From Planctomycetota bacterium (GTDB lineage: Bacteria > Planctomycetota > UBA1135 > UBA2386): DNA of 36,991 nt. The translations under genes and the position numbers were made by a program. Location of the stretch: the NCBI GenBank assembly GCA_002684655.1, contig NYVR01000096.1, positions 1 through 36,991 of the forward strand, read 5' to 3'. Shown here one piece after another: positions 1 through 7,674 of this stretch. The first letter of the stretch is position 1, and each line of letters opens with the position of its first letter. The notes beneath the pieces are model-generated. The model was given only the letters and a program-made list of their open reading frames with translations. It ran no database searches and was not told the origin of the DNA.

Positions 1-2120
1 AGCGCGTCGGTGCCGTCGGCCAGGATGCGGTCGATCGCGTCCTGATCGTTCTCGGCAGCAGGGATCAGCCCGGTCCCACCGCCGAGCCGCTTGACCAGGT
101 GGAACGCGTCCCGGTCGACGTCCGGTTCGGGGAGCGGCCAGGCCTTCGGGGTGAAGTCCGCGCTTGCCTTCATCCACCAACCCTGCAGGCGACCGATCGC
201 TGCGAGTCGGTCGGGTCGCGGGCCCATGGGCTCGTAGCCCATGTATTCCTGAGTGACCTTGAAGAAGCCCTCGAAGGCCTTCTCACGGATCAGGTCGTCG
301 TCGTAGTCGAGCAGCGGCAGCAGGTCGGCGACGCCAGCGGCTGATCCAAGGCGTCCGAGCACCACGGCGAGGTCGACCTTCATCTCGACGAACGAGTGGC
401 GCCGCCGCGCCGCGTCGATCGCGTCGATGCTCTCGGTGTCTCCCATCTCGGCGAGCGCGATCGCCGCGGCGCGGACGATGTCCGGGTCGAACTCGGTCAG
501 GTGCATGCGGATGCGCTCGACCTGGTCGCGCGCCAGCAGGCGTCCGAGCAGCTGGATCGTGGTCACGCGGTCCATCGCGTTCTTGCTGTCGAGGCCCAGA
601 CGGACCTCGTCGATCAACGCCTGCTTGTCTGCAGGCAGCGGCAACTCACCGAGCAGCTCGCGGCAGTGGACGCGGATGTAGAGGTTTTCGTTGGTGATCT
701 GCGCGCGCACGAGATCTACGGCTGGCCTCCCGATACGTAGCAACGTGGTCTTGGACTTGTCGTAGGTCTTGTTGTCCCACGAGCCGAGCGCCTTGATGAG
801 GGCCGGCACAGCGGGCCTGCCGATCTCGACGAGGCGCTCCATCGCCTTGCGGTTGGCCTCGGGCATCTGGAAGTTGTAGAGCGCGACCAGCTCATCGATG
901 TCTGCTTGCGTGTCGCCTTGTGGGATCTCGAACGTCACGGTCCCTCGGACGTAGTCCGAGAGCTCAGGCAGATCGCTTGGGCTTGCCTGCTCTGGTGAGA
1001 TGCCCTCGGGCGTCTTCACGTCGGCGTATGGATCGGTCTCGACCTCGTCGTCGTTGGGCTCGATGTCGGTGAAGACGAGCGTGCGGCGCTCAAGGCGGTT
1101 GGCCAGTTCGGGGTGGTTGTCCTCGATCGGGAAGTAAAACTTGTAGTGCAGCTCGCAGATGACCGTGCCGTTGGCGACGCCGATCGGCACGCGGTGTTCG
1201 CGCTCCTCGCCGCTGGGGATCTGCGTGTTCGTCTGCAGCGTCATCCCATACGGTCGCTTGTAAGGGTCGCGGAAGACCTTGCGCGACCGCGCGATCTCGT
1301 TGCCTTCGGCGTCCTTTACGATCACCAGCGACTCCACCGATCGCTGGCGCAGCTCGGTCGGGAAGTTGTGGCCCGCGCCGCTGTTCGCGATCCATACGAC
1401 GGCCTCGTTGCCTTCGATCTCGGCTTCGTAATCGTAGGCCGTCCGGACGTGATCGACGTCGCGCGCGCCGGGGAAGGCGTGGCTGTAGACGCTTCGCACT
1501 GGTCCGCCGACCGCGATCGGGCGCGTGACGCGCTCCATGTGGCAGCTGATGCAGGTGTTTCCGGCGAGCTTCCCCTGCGGTGACTTTTCCCACTGGTAGG
1601 GGGTGCCGTGGTTCTTGTGGCACGACGCGCACGCATCGACCGTGCCGACGTCAGGGTGGAATGCGGTCCTGCAATCAGCACCTCCTACGAACTGGGAGTA
1701 GTCCGTGTCCTGCTGCCAGTGGCAGGTCATGCATGAGTTGCCGTCCTCCAAGCCGAAGTGGCGCCGCCGCGGGTTGTTACCGACCCCTGTCTCGAAGATC
1801 GGGCGCGGCGTGTGGCAGCGGATACAGTTCGCCGTGCGGAAGTTGCCGGTGGCGAGTCGCACCTCATTGTCGCTGTACGCCCTGCCGTGCGTGTTCAGCT
1901 CATGTTCGGCGTAGATCGCGGGGTGGCACTCGGCGCAGTAAGCGCTGGTCATGACCCGGTCGTAGTGCTCTTGGCTGCCCAGACCAGACTCTGCCACAGG
2001 CGCGATATTGTTACCCTCTCGTAGCACTTCGACGCCCCGCCCGCGTGTTTGCAGGCACGATCCCAGGGTCGTCAGCGCGATCGACAGCGCGATTCCCAGG
2101 GGTACGAGGAGTCCTTTCAT
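1..2120 (-). CDS. Pentahaem cytochrome c lipoprotein with HEAT-like repeats (3' end cut off by window)
   Basis: Reading the minus strand from the ATG at 2120 gives an open frame of 706 codons that runs off the left edge, so the C-terminus is missing. The N-terminus is a hydrophobic signal ending in LGSC, with Cys22 as probable lipidation site, so the protein is likely anchored outside the inner membrane. Five CxxCH haem-binding motifs follow, at about residues 62, 99, 130, 164 and 190. A GHNFPTE segment near residue 260 resembles the region downstream of the haems in multihaem cytochromes of the c554 type. From about residue 410 the sequence becomes alpha-helical repeats with recurring patterns (IGRPAVPAL, IGRPAVDLV, RAAAIALAEMG, VVLGRLGSAAGV), typical of HEAT repeats. 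The likely role is periplasmic electron transfer with a protein-docking platform; electron donor and acceptor are unknown. It lies 59 bases downstream of purK on the same strand and may have its own promoter. Confidence 0.85.
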   Translation of the reverse strand, partial: MKGLLVPLGIALSIALTTLGSCLQTRGRGVEVLREGNNIAPVAESGLGSQEHYDRVMTSAYCAECHPAIYAEHELNTHGRAYSDNEVRLATGNFRTANCIRCHTPRPIFETGVGNNPRRRHFGLEDGNSCMTCHWQQDTDYSQFVGGADCRTAFHPDVGTVDACASCHKNHGTPYQWEKSPQGKLAGNTCISCHMERVTRPIAVGGPVRSVYSHAFPGARDVDHVRTAYDYEAEIEGNEAVVWIANSGAGHNFPTELRQRSVESLVIVKDAEGNEIARSRKVFRDPYKRPYGMTLQTNTQIPSGEEREHRVPIGVANGTVICELHYKFYFPIEDNHPELANRLERRTLVFTDIEPNDDEVETDPYADVKTPEGISPEQASPSDLPELSDYVRGTVTFEIPQGDTQADIDELVALYNFQMPEANRKAMERLVEIGRPAVPALIKALGSWDNKTYDKSKTTLLRIGRPAVDLVRAQITNENLYIRVHCRELLGELPLPADKQALIDEVRLGLDSKNAMDRVTTIQLLGRLLARDQVERIRMHLTEFDPDIVRAAAIALAEMGDTESIDAIDAARRRHSFVEMKVDLAVVLGRLGSAAGVADLLPLLDYDDDLIREKAFEGFFKVTQEYMGYEPMGPRPDRLAAIGRLQGWWMKASADFTPKAWPLPEPDVDRDAFHLVKRLGGGTGLIPAAENDQDAIDRILADGTDA

Positions 2121-2179
2121 GGTCGGGGAGACGGGGTGTACCCGAGATGAGCAAGTCCCGGGCCAAAGGCACGGAAAGC

Positions 2180-3286
2180 CTAGGCGAGGATCTGGTCGGC
2201 CAGCTGGTCGACGGTCGCTCGCTCTGCGCCTACGACTGTGGCGTGCCCGAGCTTACGTCTCGGCCTCGGCGCCTTGCCGTAATCGTGAACGTGCACTCCT
2301 GGCAGAGAGAGCACGTGCTCCCGTGAAGGCATCTGATCGATCAAATTGATCATCGTCGCGCAGCCGCCTTGGGCCATGCGGGTGCTGCCCAACGGCAACC
2401 CGTGGACGGCGCGGAGATGGTTCTCGAATTGCGAGCACTCAGAGCCCTCGATCGTCCAGTGACCCGAGTTGTGAACCCGCGGCGCCATCTCGTTGGCGAT
2501 CAGCGCGCCGCCGACGTCAAACAGCTCTACTGCGAGCAGGCCGACGTAGTCGAGCTCGCCAAGCAGCGTCGCTGCGAAGTCAGCAGCGTTGGCTTGTAAG
2601 TCCGCGGACAGGTTCGGGGCCGGCGCTCTGCTGCGACGCAGGATGCCGTCAGCGTGTTCGTTCTCCACCAGCGGGTAGCACGCGACGTCGCCGCGTTCGC
2701 TTCGCACGGCCAACACCGATAGCTCTCGGTCGAACGAGATCATCCTCTCGACGATCAGGCCCTGGTCGTAGCCGACGGTCAGCGTGGCCCAAGCCGTGTC
2801 TACTTCGGATGCGAGGTCATCGCCCGGCCTCAAGCGAACCTGGCCGCGGCCGTCATAGCCGAGGCGCCTTGTCTTTACGATGCACGGAGCCCCAACTGCG
2901 GCGACGGCCTCGCGCAACTCTTCGAGCGAAGACGCCGCGCGGAAATCGGCGACGCCGATGCCGAGACGCTGGAACAGCGTCTTCTCCTCCAAGCGGTCCT
3001 GGCCGACGGCGAGCGCCCTCGGGTGCGGTCGAACGTTGGCGTGCGCGGTCAGCCACTCGGTCGCAGCTACCGGCACGTTCTCGAACTCAAAGGTGCATAC
3101 GTCGGCTCCTGCCGCCAACCTTCGCAGCGCAGGCTCGTCTTCATACGGAGCTGTGATCAACTCCGAGACGTGGCCAGCGACGGCGTCGGCAGATGGGTCC
3201 AAGACGCGGGTGCGCAGGCCGAGCGGCGCGCCCGCCAACGCCAGCATGCGGGCCAGCTGCCCGCCTCCGAGGACGGCGGTGATCAT
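2180..3286 (-). CDS. purK: N5-carboxyaminoimidazole ribonucleotide synthase PurK
   Basis: ATP-grasp enzyme of de novo purine synthesis. It carboxylates aminoimidazole ribonucleotide with bicarbonate and ATP, giving N5-CAIR for PurE. The 368 residues match the family length. Visible motifs are GGGQLARM (7-14), EFENVP (67-72), the ATP-grasp loop KTRRLGYDGRGQ (138-149), the metal/ATP-binding segment NEMAPRVHNSGHWT (265-278) and HDYGK (334-338). The ATG overlaps the purE stop in an ATGA arrangement (3283-3286), so the two are probably translationally coupled. The order purE then purK is the classical bacterial one. Identification is secure. Confidence 0.97.
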   Translation of the reverse strand: MITAVLGGGQLARMLALAGAPLGLRTRVLDPSADAVAGHVSELITAPYEDEPALRRLAAGADVCTFEFENVPVAATEWLTAHANVRPHPRALAVGQDRLEEKTLFQRLGIGVADFRAASSLEELREAVAAVGAPCIVKTRRLGYDGRGQVRLRPGDDLASEVDTAWATLTVGYDQGLIVERMISFDRELSVLAVRSERGDVACYPLVENEHADGILRRSRAPAPNLSADLQANAADFAATLLGELDYVGLLAVELFDVGGALIANEMAPRVHNSGHWTIEGSECSQFENHLRAVHGLPLGSTRMAQGGCATMINLIDQMPSREHVLSLPGVHVHDYGKAPRPRRKLGHATVVGAERATVDQLADQILA

Positions 3287-3795
3287 GTCGGTGGGTCGAG
3301 GCGCGGATCTTGATCAGCTAGCACCTTAGCGGTCATCGCGTCTCGCCGCGCCCGCACTGCTTCGCGCAGCTCTGGATGAGCGTGGCCGAGCATCGAGGCG
3401 GCGAGCAGTGCGGCGTTGACCGCGCCCGGCTTGCCGATCGCGAGCGTGCCGACGGGGACGCCGCCAGGCATCTGCACGATCGACAGCAGCGCGTCCGTGC
3501 CCTTCATGACGGTAGCGTCCATGGGGACGCCGAGGACCGGGAGCACGGTCTTGCTCGCGGCCATGCCTGGCAGGTGCGCCGCGCCGCCCGCGGCAGCGAT
3601 GATGACTTGGAGGCCCCGCTGTTCGGCGCTGCCTGCGTACTCCATCAGCCAGTCGGGCGTCCGGTGCGCAGAGACAATGCGGACCTCATGCGCGACGCCG
3701 AGTTCTTCGAGCGTCGCAGCGCAGTGTTGCATCGTCGCCCAGTCGCTGCGCGACCCCATGATGACACCGACCAGCGGTTTAGCAGTTTCTGTCAT
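3283..3795 (-). CDS. purE: N5-carboxyaminoimidazole ribonucleotide mutase PurE (class I)
   Basis: Converts N5-CAIR made by PurK into CAIR in cytosolic purine synthesis. From the ATG at 3795 the protein has 170 residues, as usual for class I PurE. Signature segments are GSRSDW (14-19), SAHRTP (42-47, with the catalytic histidine) and AAGGAAHLPGM (68-78). A GTG at 3807 would add four residues, but its nearest purine-rich stretch is only one base away, so I prefer the ATG. The start lies one base past the lptE stop (TGAAATG), which suggests coupling with the upstream envelope genes. Presence of purK next door confirms the bacterial two-step route. Confidence 0.96.
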   Translation of the reverse strand: MTETAKPLVGVIMGSRSDWATMQHCAATLEELGVAHEVRIVSAHRTPDWLMEYAGSAEQRGLQVIIAAAGGAAHLPGMAASKTVLPVLGVPMDATVMKGTDALLSIVQMPGGVPVGTLAIGKPGAVNAALLAASMLGHAHPELREAVRARRDAMTAKVLADQDPRLDPPT

Positions 3796-3796
3796 T

Positions 3797-4306
3797 TCAG
3801 AAGTCACTCTCCAGCGCGAGCGCGATCTTGCGCGCTAAGTCTTCGGCTAGCTCGGCCCTAGCCGATGTCAGGTTCTCGCCGAGCGGCGACCGGAACTCGG
3901 TGCGATCTAGTAGTTGCCGATCGATGTGGACGGTGCCGTCGCTGCCGACGAGGCGAAGGTGCACGGCGCCTCGCAGTTCGCCCTCGCGGACGCGCGGGAA
4001 GTTCCTGTTGCCAGGGTCCGACGGGTCGCGGGTGCCGATGACGGCGGTCCGCTCGGCCGCGCTGGTCAGCACCACCTGCAGCACCGCGTCGGCCTCTGAT
4101 CTCCGGGCCAGCTGCAGGTCTGTCGTGACCGGGAGCTCGCGCGACAGGAAGCGGTTGATCTCTACTTCCAGACGTTGCCGGTAGCTCTCGTTGCCGACGA
4201 CCTGGAAGGCGACGGTGCGGATCCCCCGCGCAGCGAGCCCGGTGCCCACCGTGTAGCCACAGGCAGCCCAGGAAAGCAGCGCGGCCAACAGCAGCGCGCG
4301 GCTCAC
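3797..4306 (-). CDS. lptE: LptE-like LPS-assembly lipoprotein
   Basis: A 169-residue lipoprotein of the LptE type. In the known system LptE sits inside LptD and helps place lipopolysaccharide in the outer leaflet of the outer membrane. A short hydrophobic signal ends at Cys16, followed by the CGYTVG start characteristic of mature LptE. The remainder fits the family: the stretch IRTVAFQVVGNESYR, a pairing of helices and strands, and a C-terminal helix with AELAEDLARKIALAL. The GTG start (4306) overlaps the stop of the BamD-like gene as GTGA and has a strong GGAGG six bases upstream. LptE sequences are poorly conserved, so the call rests on the signal, the CGY motif, length and operon partner. 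No lptD is in the window. Confidence 0.8.
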   Translation of the reverse strand: MSRALLLAALLSWAACGYTVGTGLAARGIRTVAFQVVGNESYRQRLEVEINRFLSRELPVTTDLQLARRSEADAVLQVVLTSAAERTAVIGTRDPSDPGNRNFPRVREGELRGAVHLRLVGSDGTVHIDRQLLDRTEFRSPLGENLTSARAELAEDLARKIALALESDF

Positions 4307-5241
4307 GGGTTCCCTCCGCTCGCCGTGGCTGGCTGGGTTTGCTCCGTCTCGAGCCGCTCACGTAGCGCGACGGCTTCGTCGAAGCCTGGCAGGCCTCGGA
4401 ACTCCTCTCTCGTCGCGAGGCGGGCGTGGTGCAGCTGGCCCTCTGCGTTATCGAGCGCCCCGTAATACGCCACCACGTTCATGTGTCGCTGCATCTGCCA
4501 CGTGAGCACTCTCTGCAGGGCTTCTTCGGCTTCAGCGAGCATCTGTGGATTCTCTGGGGCCGTGCGCAGGAACGTGCGTAGCTCTGTCACCGCCAGCGAC
4601 ATGCCGTCGAGGTCGTAATCCGGGCCGCGCAAACTCGCGACGATGCTCATCGCGAAGCGATAGTTGGCGTAGAAGCGCCAGTCGCTGTCCGGACGCTCAA
4701 GGATGATCTCGCGATAGCGCTCCTGAGCGAGTTCGTAGTCTTCGTCTTCGAACGCCATGTCTCCGAGGATCCGCAGCGCGTCGGCGAGTCGCTGCGAGTC
4801 GGGGTGTCGCGTGATCAGGTGCTCTAAGACGTTGCGTGCGCCGTTGCGATCCGACCAAAAAATCCAGAAGCTGCGGTCCCGCTCGAGCATGGTCTGGCTG
4901 ATAGACCACAGCATCTTCATCACCTGGGGTCGCAACTCGCTCAGCGGGTGGTTGTCGGAGAACTTCTCCAGCAGCACGAAGCCTGCCCACGGTTGGCCGC
5001 GGCCGTATTCGGCGCGCGCATATGCGAGGTCGCGGCGGTCGCGGAGGCGCTTCGGGGTCGCCTCTCCGAGGGTCAGCGCAAGGGTCGCGAGGGCCTCTTC
5101 GAAGCGGTCTTCCTGCAGCAGCGCTTCGGCCGTCGAGACGAGCTGTGCAGCGCTGGGTATCGGCCCTTGCGGTGCGGCTCCGCAGCCTACGAGAGACAGC
5201 AGCAGGCCTAAGCAGGCGGTCGCTGAGGAGCAGCGGTTCAT
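4303..5241 (-). CDS. BamD-like TPR outer-membrane lipoprotein
   Basis: A 312-residue lipoprotein: the signal ends in LVGC (Cys20), followed by tetratricopeptide-like helices. Repeats with TPR spacing include AEALLQEDRFEEALATLAL and, in the middle, ALRILGDMAFEDEDYELAQE followed by YREIILERPDSDWRFYANYRFA. BamD in proteobacteria is about 245 residues and is part of the barrel-assembly machinery. This protein is longer, and its middle segment (about residues 95-130, rich in W and R) is not typical BamD. A general TPR lipoprotein of envelope assembly is therefore the safer description. The gene is followed directly by lptE with a four-base overlap, supporting an outer-membrane role. A 74-base gap separates it from recO upstream. 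Confidence 0.7.
   Translation of the reverse strand: MNRCSSATACLGLLLSLVGCGAAPQGPIPSAAQLVSTAEALLQEDRFEEALATLALTLGEATPKRLRDRRDLAYARAEYGRGQPWAGFVLLEKFSDNHPLSELRPQVMKMLWSISQTMLERDRSFWIFWSDRNGARNVLEHLITRHPDSQRLADALRILGDMAFEDEDYELAQERYREIILERPDSDWRFYANYRFAMSIVASLRGPDYDLDGMSLAVTELRTFLRTAPENPQMLAEAEEALQRVLTWQMQRHMNVVAYYGALDNAEGQLHHARLATREEFRGLPGFDEAVALRERLETEQTQPATASGGNP
4313..4317 (-). promoter_or_regulatory. Shine-Dalgarno sequence of lptE
   Basis: GGAGG on the minus strand, six bases before the lptE GTG at 4306. It lies inside the end of the BamD-like gene and decides the GTG start that overlaps the upstream stop. Confidence 0.75.
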
Positions 5242-5315
5242 GCCCCTAGATGTTCGGGGACCGGCGCTCTCGCGGCAACTGTTTGCACGGGAAGCCTAGC
5301 CGTGAAGGCCGGGTC

Positions 5316-6125
5316 TCAGGGGTTGGTCCGCGCTGCCGAGGCCGAGGTGCTGCGGCCTCGGCTAGGGAAGATCAGGGAACGATAGGGGGCGCGCTGCTCG
5401 AGCGCCGCAGCGAGCCAGCGGGCGGGCAGCGGCGCTGTCTGGGCGATGGCTCCCTTTGGGTCCAGCTTGGGCCAGTCGCGGCCGGCGCTGCGGTTGAGCT
5501 GTTGGAGGAGGTTCAAGGCGCGGGCTGGGACGGGGTTTCGGGGCAGCCCCGCGTGCTGGCGGCACGCCAAGCCCATCGTGTCACCTTGACGGAAGCATCC
5601 GGCGCGGAACTCCGCGCCGCACTCGGCGCAGTGCTCCAGGTCGGGCAGCGCGCCCAGCGCGGCGAGGTGGCGGAGCTCTAGGCCGAGCACCACCTGCGGG
5701 ATCGTCTGTATCGGGCAGCGCTCGAGCAGGTTGAGCCCGCCGGTCAGCAGGTCGAACAACTCGGGCTCAGGACGTCCTTCTTGGCTCGCGACGTCGACGA
5801 GCCACGCGACGTGACCTGCGGCGAGGTAGCGTCGGGATCGGCGGAGCGCGCGGCGCTCGCGGGTCAGCTTCGCGCGGGTCAGGATTCGTAGCCCGCCACG
5901 GTCTGGTGAGAACGTTGCTTCGAGCTCGTTGAGGAAGTCGATCCTGCCGAGCATGGGCGAGTCCGGGCGATATGCGCCCTTCGCGAGGCCGGAGACCTTG
6001 CCGTACTCTCGCGTCAGGCACGTCACGATCCGGCTGGATTCGCGGAAGTCACGACGGCGGAGCACGATGGCCGCCGCCGTCGTTTGGCGGTTCGCGCGCC
6101 GCTGCGCGCGACCAGCGCCGGTCAC
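5316..6125 (-). CDS. recO: DNA repair protein RecO
   Basis: RecO mediates loading of RecA on SSB-coated single-stranded DNA with RecR and RecF, and anneals complementary strands. The 269 residues fit the family (about 240-260). The N-terminal OB-fold is recognisable from AAIVLRRRDFRESSRIVTCLTREYGKV (read in part) and the following lysine-rich GLAKGAYR. A zinc-binding cluster has Cys166, Cys169, Cys177 and Cys188, the classical RecO pattern. Translation begins at a GTG (6125) that overlaps the stop of the upstream CorC-type gene as GTGA, with GGAGG seven bases before it. The C-terminal tail is serine- and arginine-rich. Confidence 0.92.
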   Translation of the reverse strand: MTGAGRAQRRANRQTTAAAIVLRRRDFRESSRIVTCLTREYGKVSGLAKGAYRPDSPMLGRIDFLNELEATFSPDRGGLRILTRAKLTRERRALRRSRRYLAAGHVAWLVDVASQEGRPEPELFDLLTGGLNLLERCPIQTIPQVVLGLELRHLAALGALPDLEHCAECGAEFRAGCFRQGDTMGLACRQHAGLPRNPVPARALNLLQQLNRSAGRDWPKLDPKGAIAQTAPLPARWLAAALEQRAPYRSLIFPSRGRSTSASAARTNP

Positions 6126-7624
6126 CGGTGATCCTCCGCGGTCGTGGTCTCTCTCAGGGTCACGCGCAGCCGCTGGACGCGGCGCTCGTCTGCCTCCAGC
6201 ACGCAGAAATCGACGTCGGAGACGCTGAATATGTCCCCGGCTCGCGGGATCCGGTTGGCCGCGGCGATGACGAGGCCCGCGACGGTGTCCCAGTCGCCGT
6301 CATCGGAGAGCTGAGAGCCCAGCAGCCGGTTGATCTCATGCACCGAGGTGCGAGCGGGGATCTCCAGCACGCGTCCTGCCTCGATGACCTGGATCTGCTC
6401 GCCGTCCTGTTCGGACGACGGCGGGTCATACTCGTCCTCGATCTCCCCGACGATCTCTTCCACGAGGTCTTCCACGGTCGCGAGACCGACCGTCGTGCCG
6501 TATTCGTCGATCACGATCGCCATGTGTTGGTTGCCCGACTGGATCTGGCGCAGCAGCTGCGCGGCGCCTGTGGTCTCGGGCACGAACAGCGGGTCTCGCA
6601 AGATCGATCGGAGGGGGGTCGCGGCGGAGCTCTCCGGTTGCTCTTGCATCATGCGCAGCGCGTCTTTGACGTAGAAGACTCCCACGATCTCGTCCAGTCG
6701 CTCCCGATAGACCGGATACCTAGAGAACTCGTGCTCTAGGGCCTGGTCGACGGCTTCGCGGATGCTGATGGACTCATCCAGCGCGGTGATGTCCGGACGT
6801 GGCGTCATCACGTTCGCGACGTCTTGGTCCTTGAGCGTGACGATGTTGCCGATCCACGTTCGTTCGGCGTCGTCCAACTCCGTCTCGTCGACGTTGTCGG
6901 CAACGGCGGCCATCACCTGCTTCTGAACCTCGGCGGGGTTGGCCTTCGCTTTGCGCTGCATCCGCAGCGCCCGCATCGACAGGTCGGTAAACGCGTAGAG
7001 CGGCTTGATCAGCGGCCAGCGCAGCACGAACCACCCGGTGCGGAGCGCCGGCAGGACGTTCAGCACCGTGCGCTCAGCGCGGTGGTAAGCGATCGCCCCG
7101 GGCAAGCTCCCGGCGACGAAGAGCATCAGCAGGCACCACGCTCCAAGCGTCCACGGGTAGCTCTCCCGGTCTACCGCTCCTTCCAGCGCGACCAACCCGA
7201 GCACCCAGCCGGCAGCAGCGTAGACCGCCGCGACCACGAAGTAGTGCCGGTCGCGTTGGTCTAGCTCGTCGGTGAGTGCGTCTTTGTGCGGGTGTCGCTG
7301 CTCGTCGAGCATCTGACGCAGTCGCGTCGGCGAGTAGCCGATCAGGCTGGCTGCGGCCACGGCGCCGTAGCCGCCGAGGAGCGCGGCGGACATCGCGATC
7401 CCTAGATGAATTGGCGAGATGGTCGCGTCGATCTCGACGGAGAGGGGCCCTTCTCCGCCGTGCCAAGCCGCGGGCGCGCAGGTCAGCGCGGTGAGGCTCG
7501 CGGCAGTCCTCGACGTGACAGCAGGCGGCGGAGGGTCTGGTTCCTCTGGCGGTTGGTCACCAGAGGCTGGGTTTACGACACCCAGTTCGGGTCTTGCAGC
7601 GCTAGGCACAGGGGTTGGGAGCAT
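6122..7624 (-). CDS. CorC/HlyC-type membrane protein with CBS pair (CNNM/DUF21 family)
   Basis: Integral membrane protein of the CorC/HlyC group, related to CNNM magnesium transport proteins. It has 500 residues. A proline-rich first 60 residues precede about three membrane segments (near 71-95, 127-150 and 158-180). A CBS pair follows (MTPRPDITAL at 273-282 opening the first CBS; HMAIVIDEYGTTVGLATVED at 367-386 in the second). The C-terminus is a CorC_HlyC domain (about 410-492). The EYG and acidic EEIVGEIEDEYD segments are hallmarks of this family. Likely role: divalent-cation homeostasis at the inner membrane; transport itself is unproven for many members. The start could lie further inside, because the proline-rich N-terminus is not part of the family core. 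The stop overlaps the recO start. Confidence 0.88.
   Translation of the reverse strand: MLPTPVPSAARPELGVVNPASGDQPPEEPDPPPPAVTSRTAASLTALTCAPAAWHGGEGPLSVEIDATISPIHLGIAMSAALLGGYGAVAAASLIGYSPTRLRQMLDEQRHPHKDALTDELDQRDRHYFVVAAVYAAAGWVLGLVALEGAVDRESYPWTLGAWCLLMLFVAGSLPGAIAYHRAERTVLNVLPALRTGWFVLRWPLIKPLYAFTDLSMRALRMQRKAKANPAEVQKQVMAAVADNVDETELDDAERTWIGNIVTLKDQDVANVMTPRPDITALDESISIREAVDQALEHEFSRYPVYRERLDEIVGVFYVKDALRMMQEQPESSAATPLRSILRDPLFVPETTGAAQLLRQIQSGNQHMAIVIDEYGTTVGLATVEDLVEEIVGEIEDEYDPPSSEQDGEQIQVIEAGRVLEIPARTSVHEINRLLGSQLSDDGDWDTVAGLVIAAANRIPRAGDIFSVSDVDFCVLEADERRVQRLRVTLRETTTAEDHR
6133..6137 (-). promoter_or_regulatory. Shine-Dalgarno sequence of recO
   Basis: GGAGG on the minus strand, seven bases before the recO GTG at 6125 and located within the last codons of the CorC-type gene. 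It supports the overlapping GTG start. Confidence 0.75.
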
Positions 7625-7674
7625 ACGTCTGTCCGGATGCTTGTGTGCCCCTTTCCTCGGATCGGCGGGGCGGA

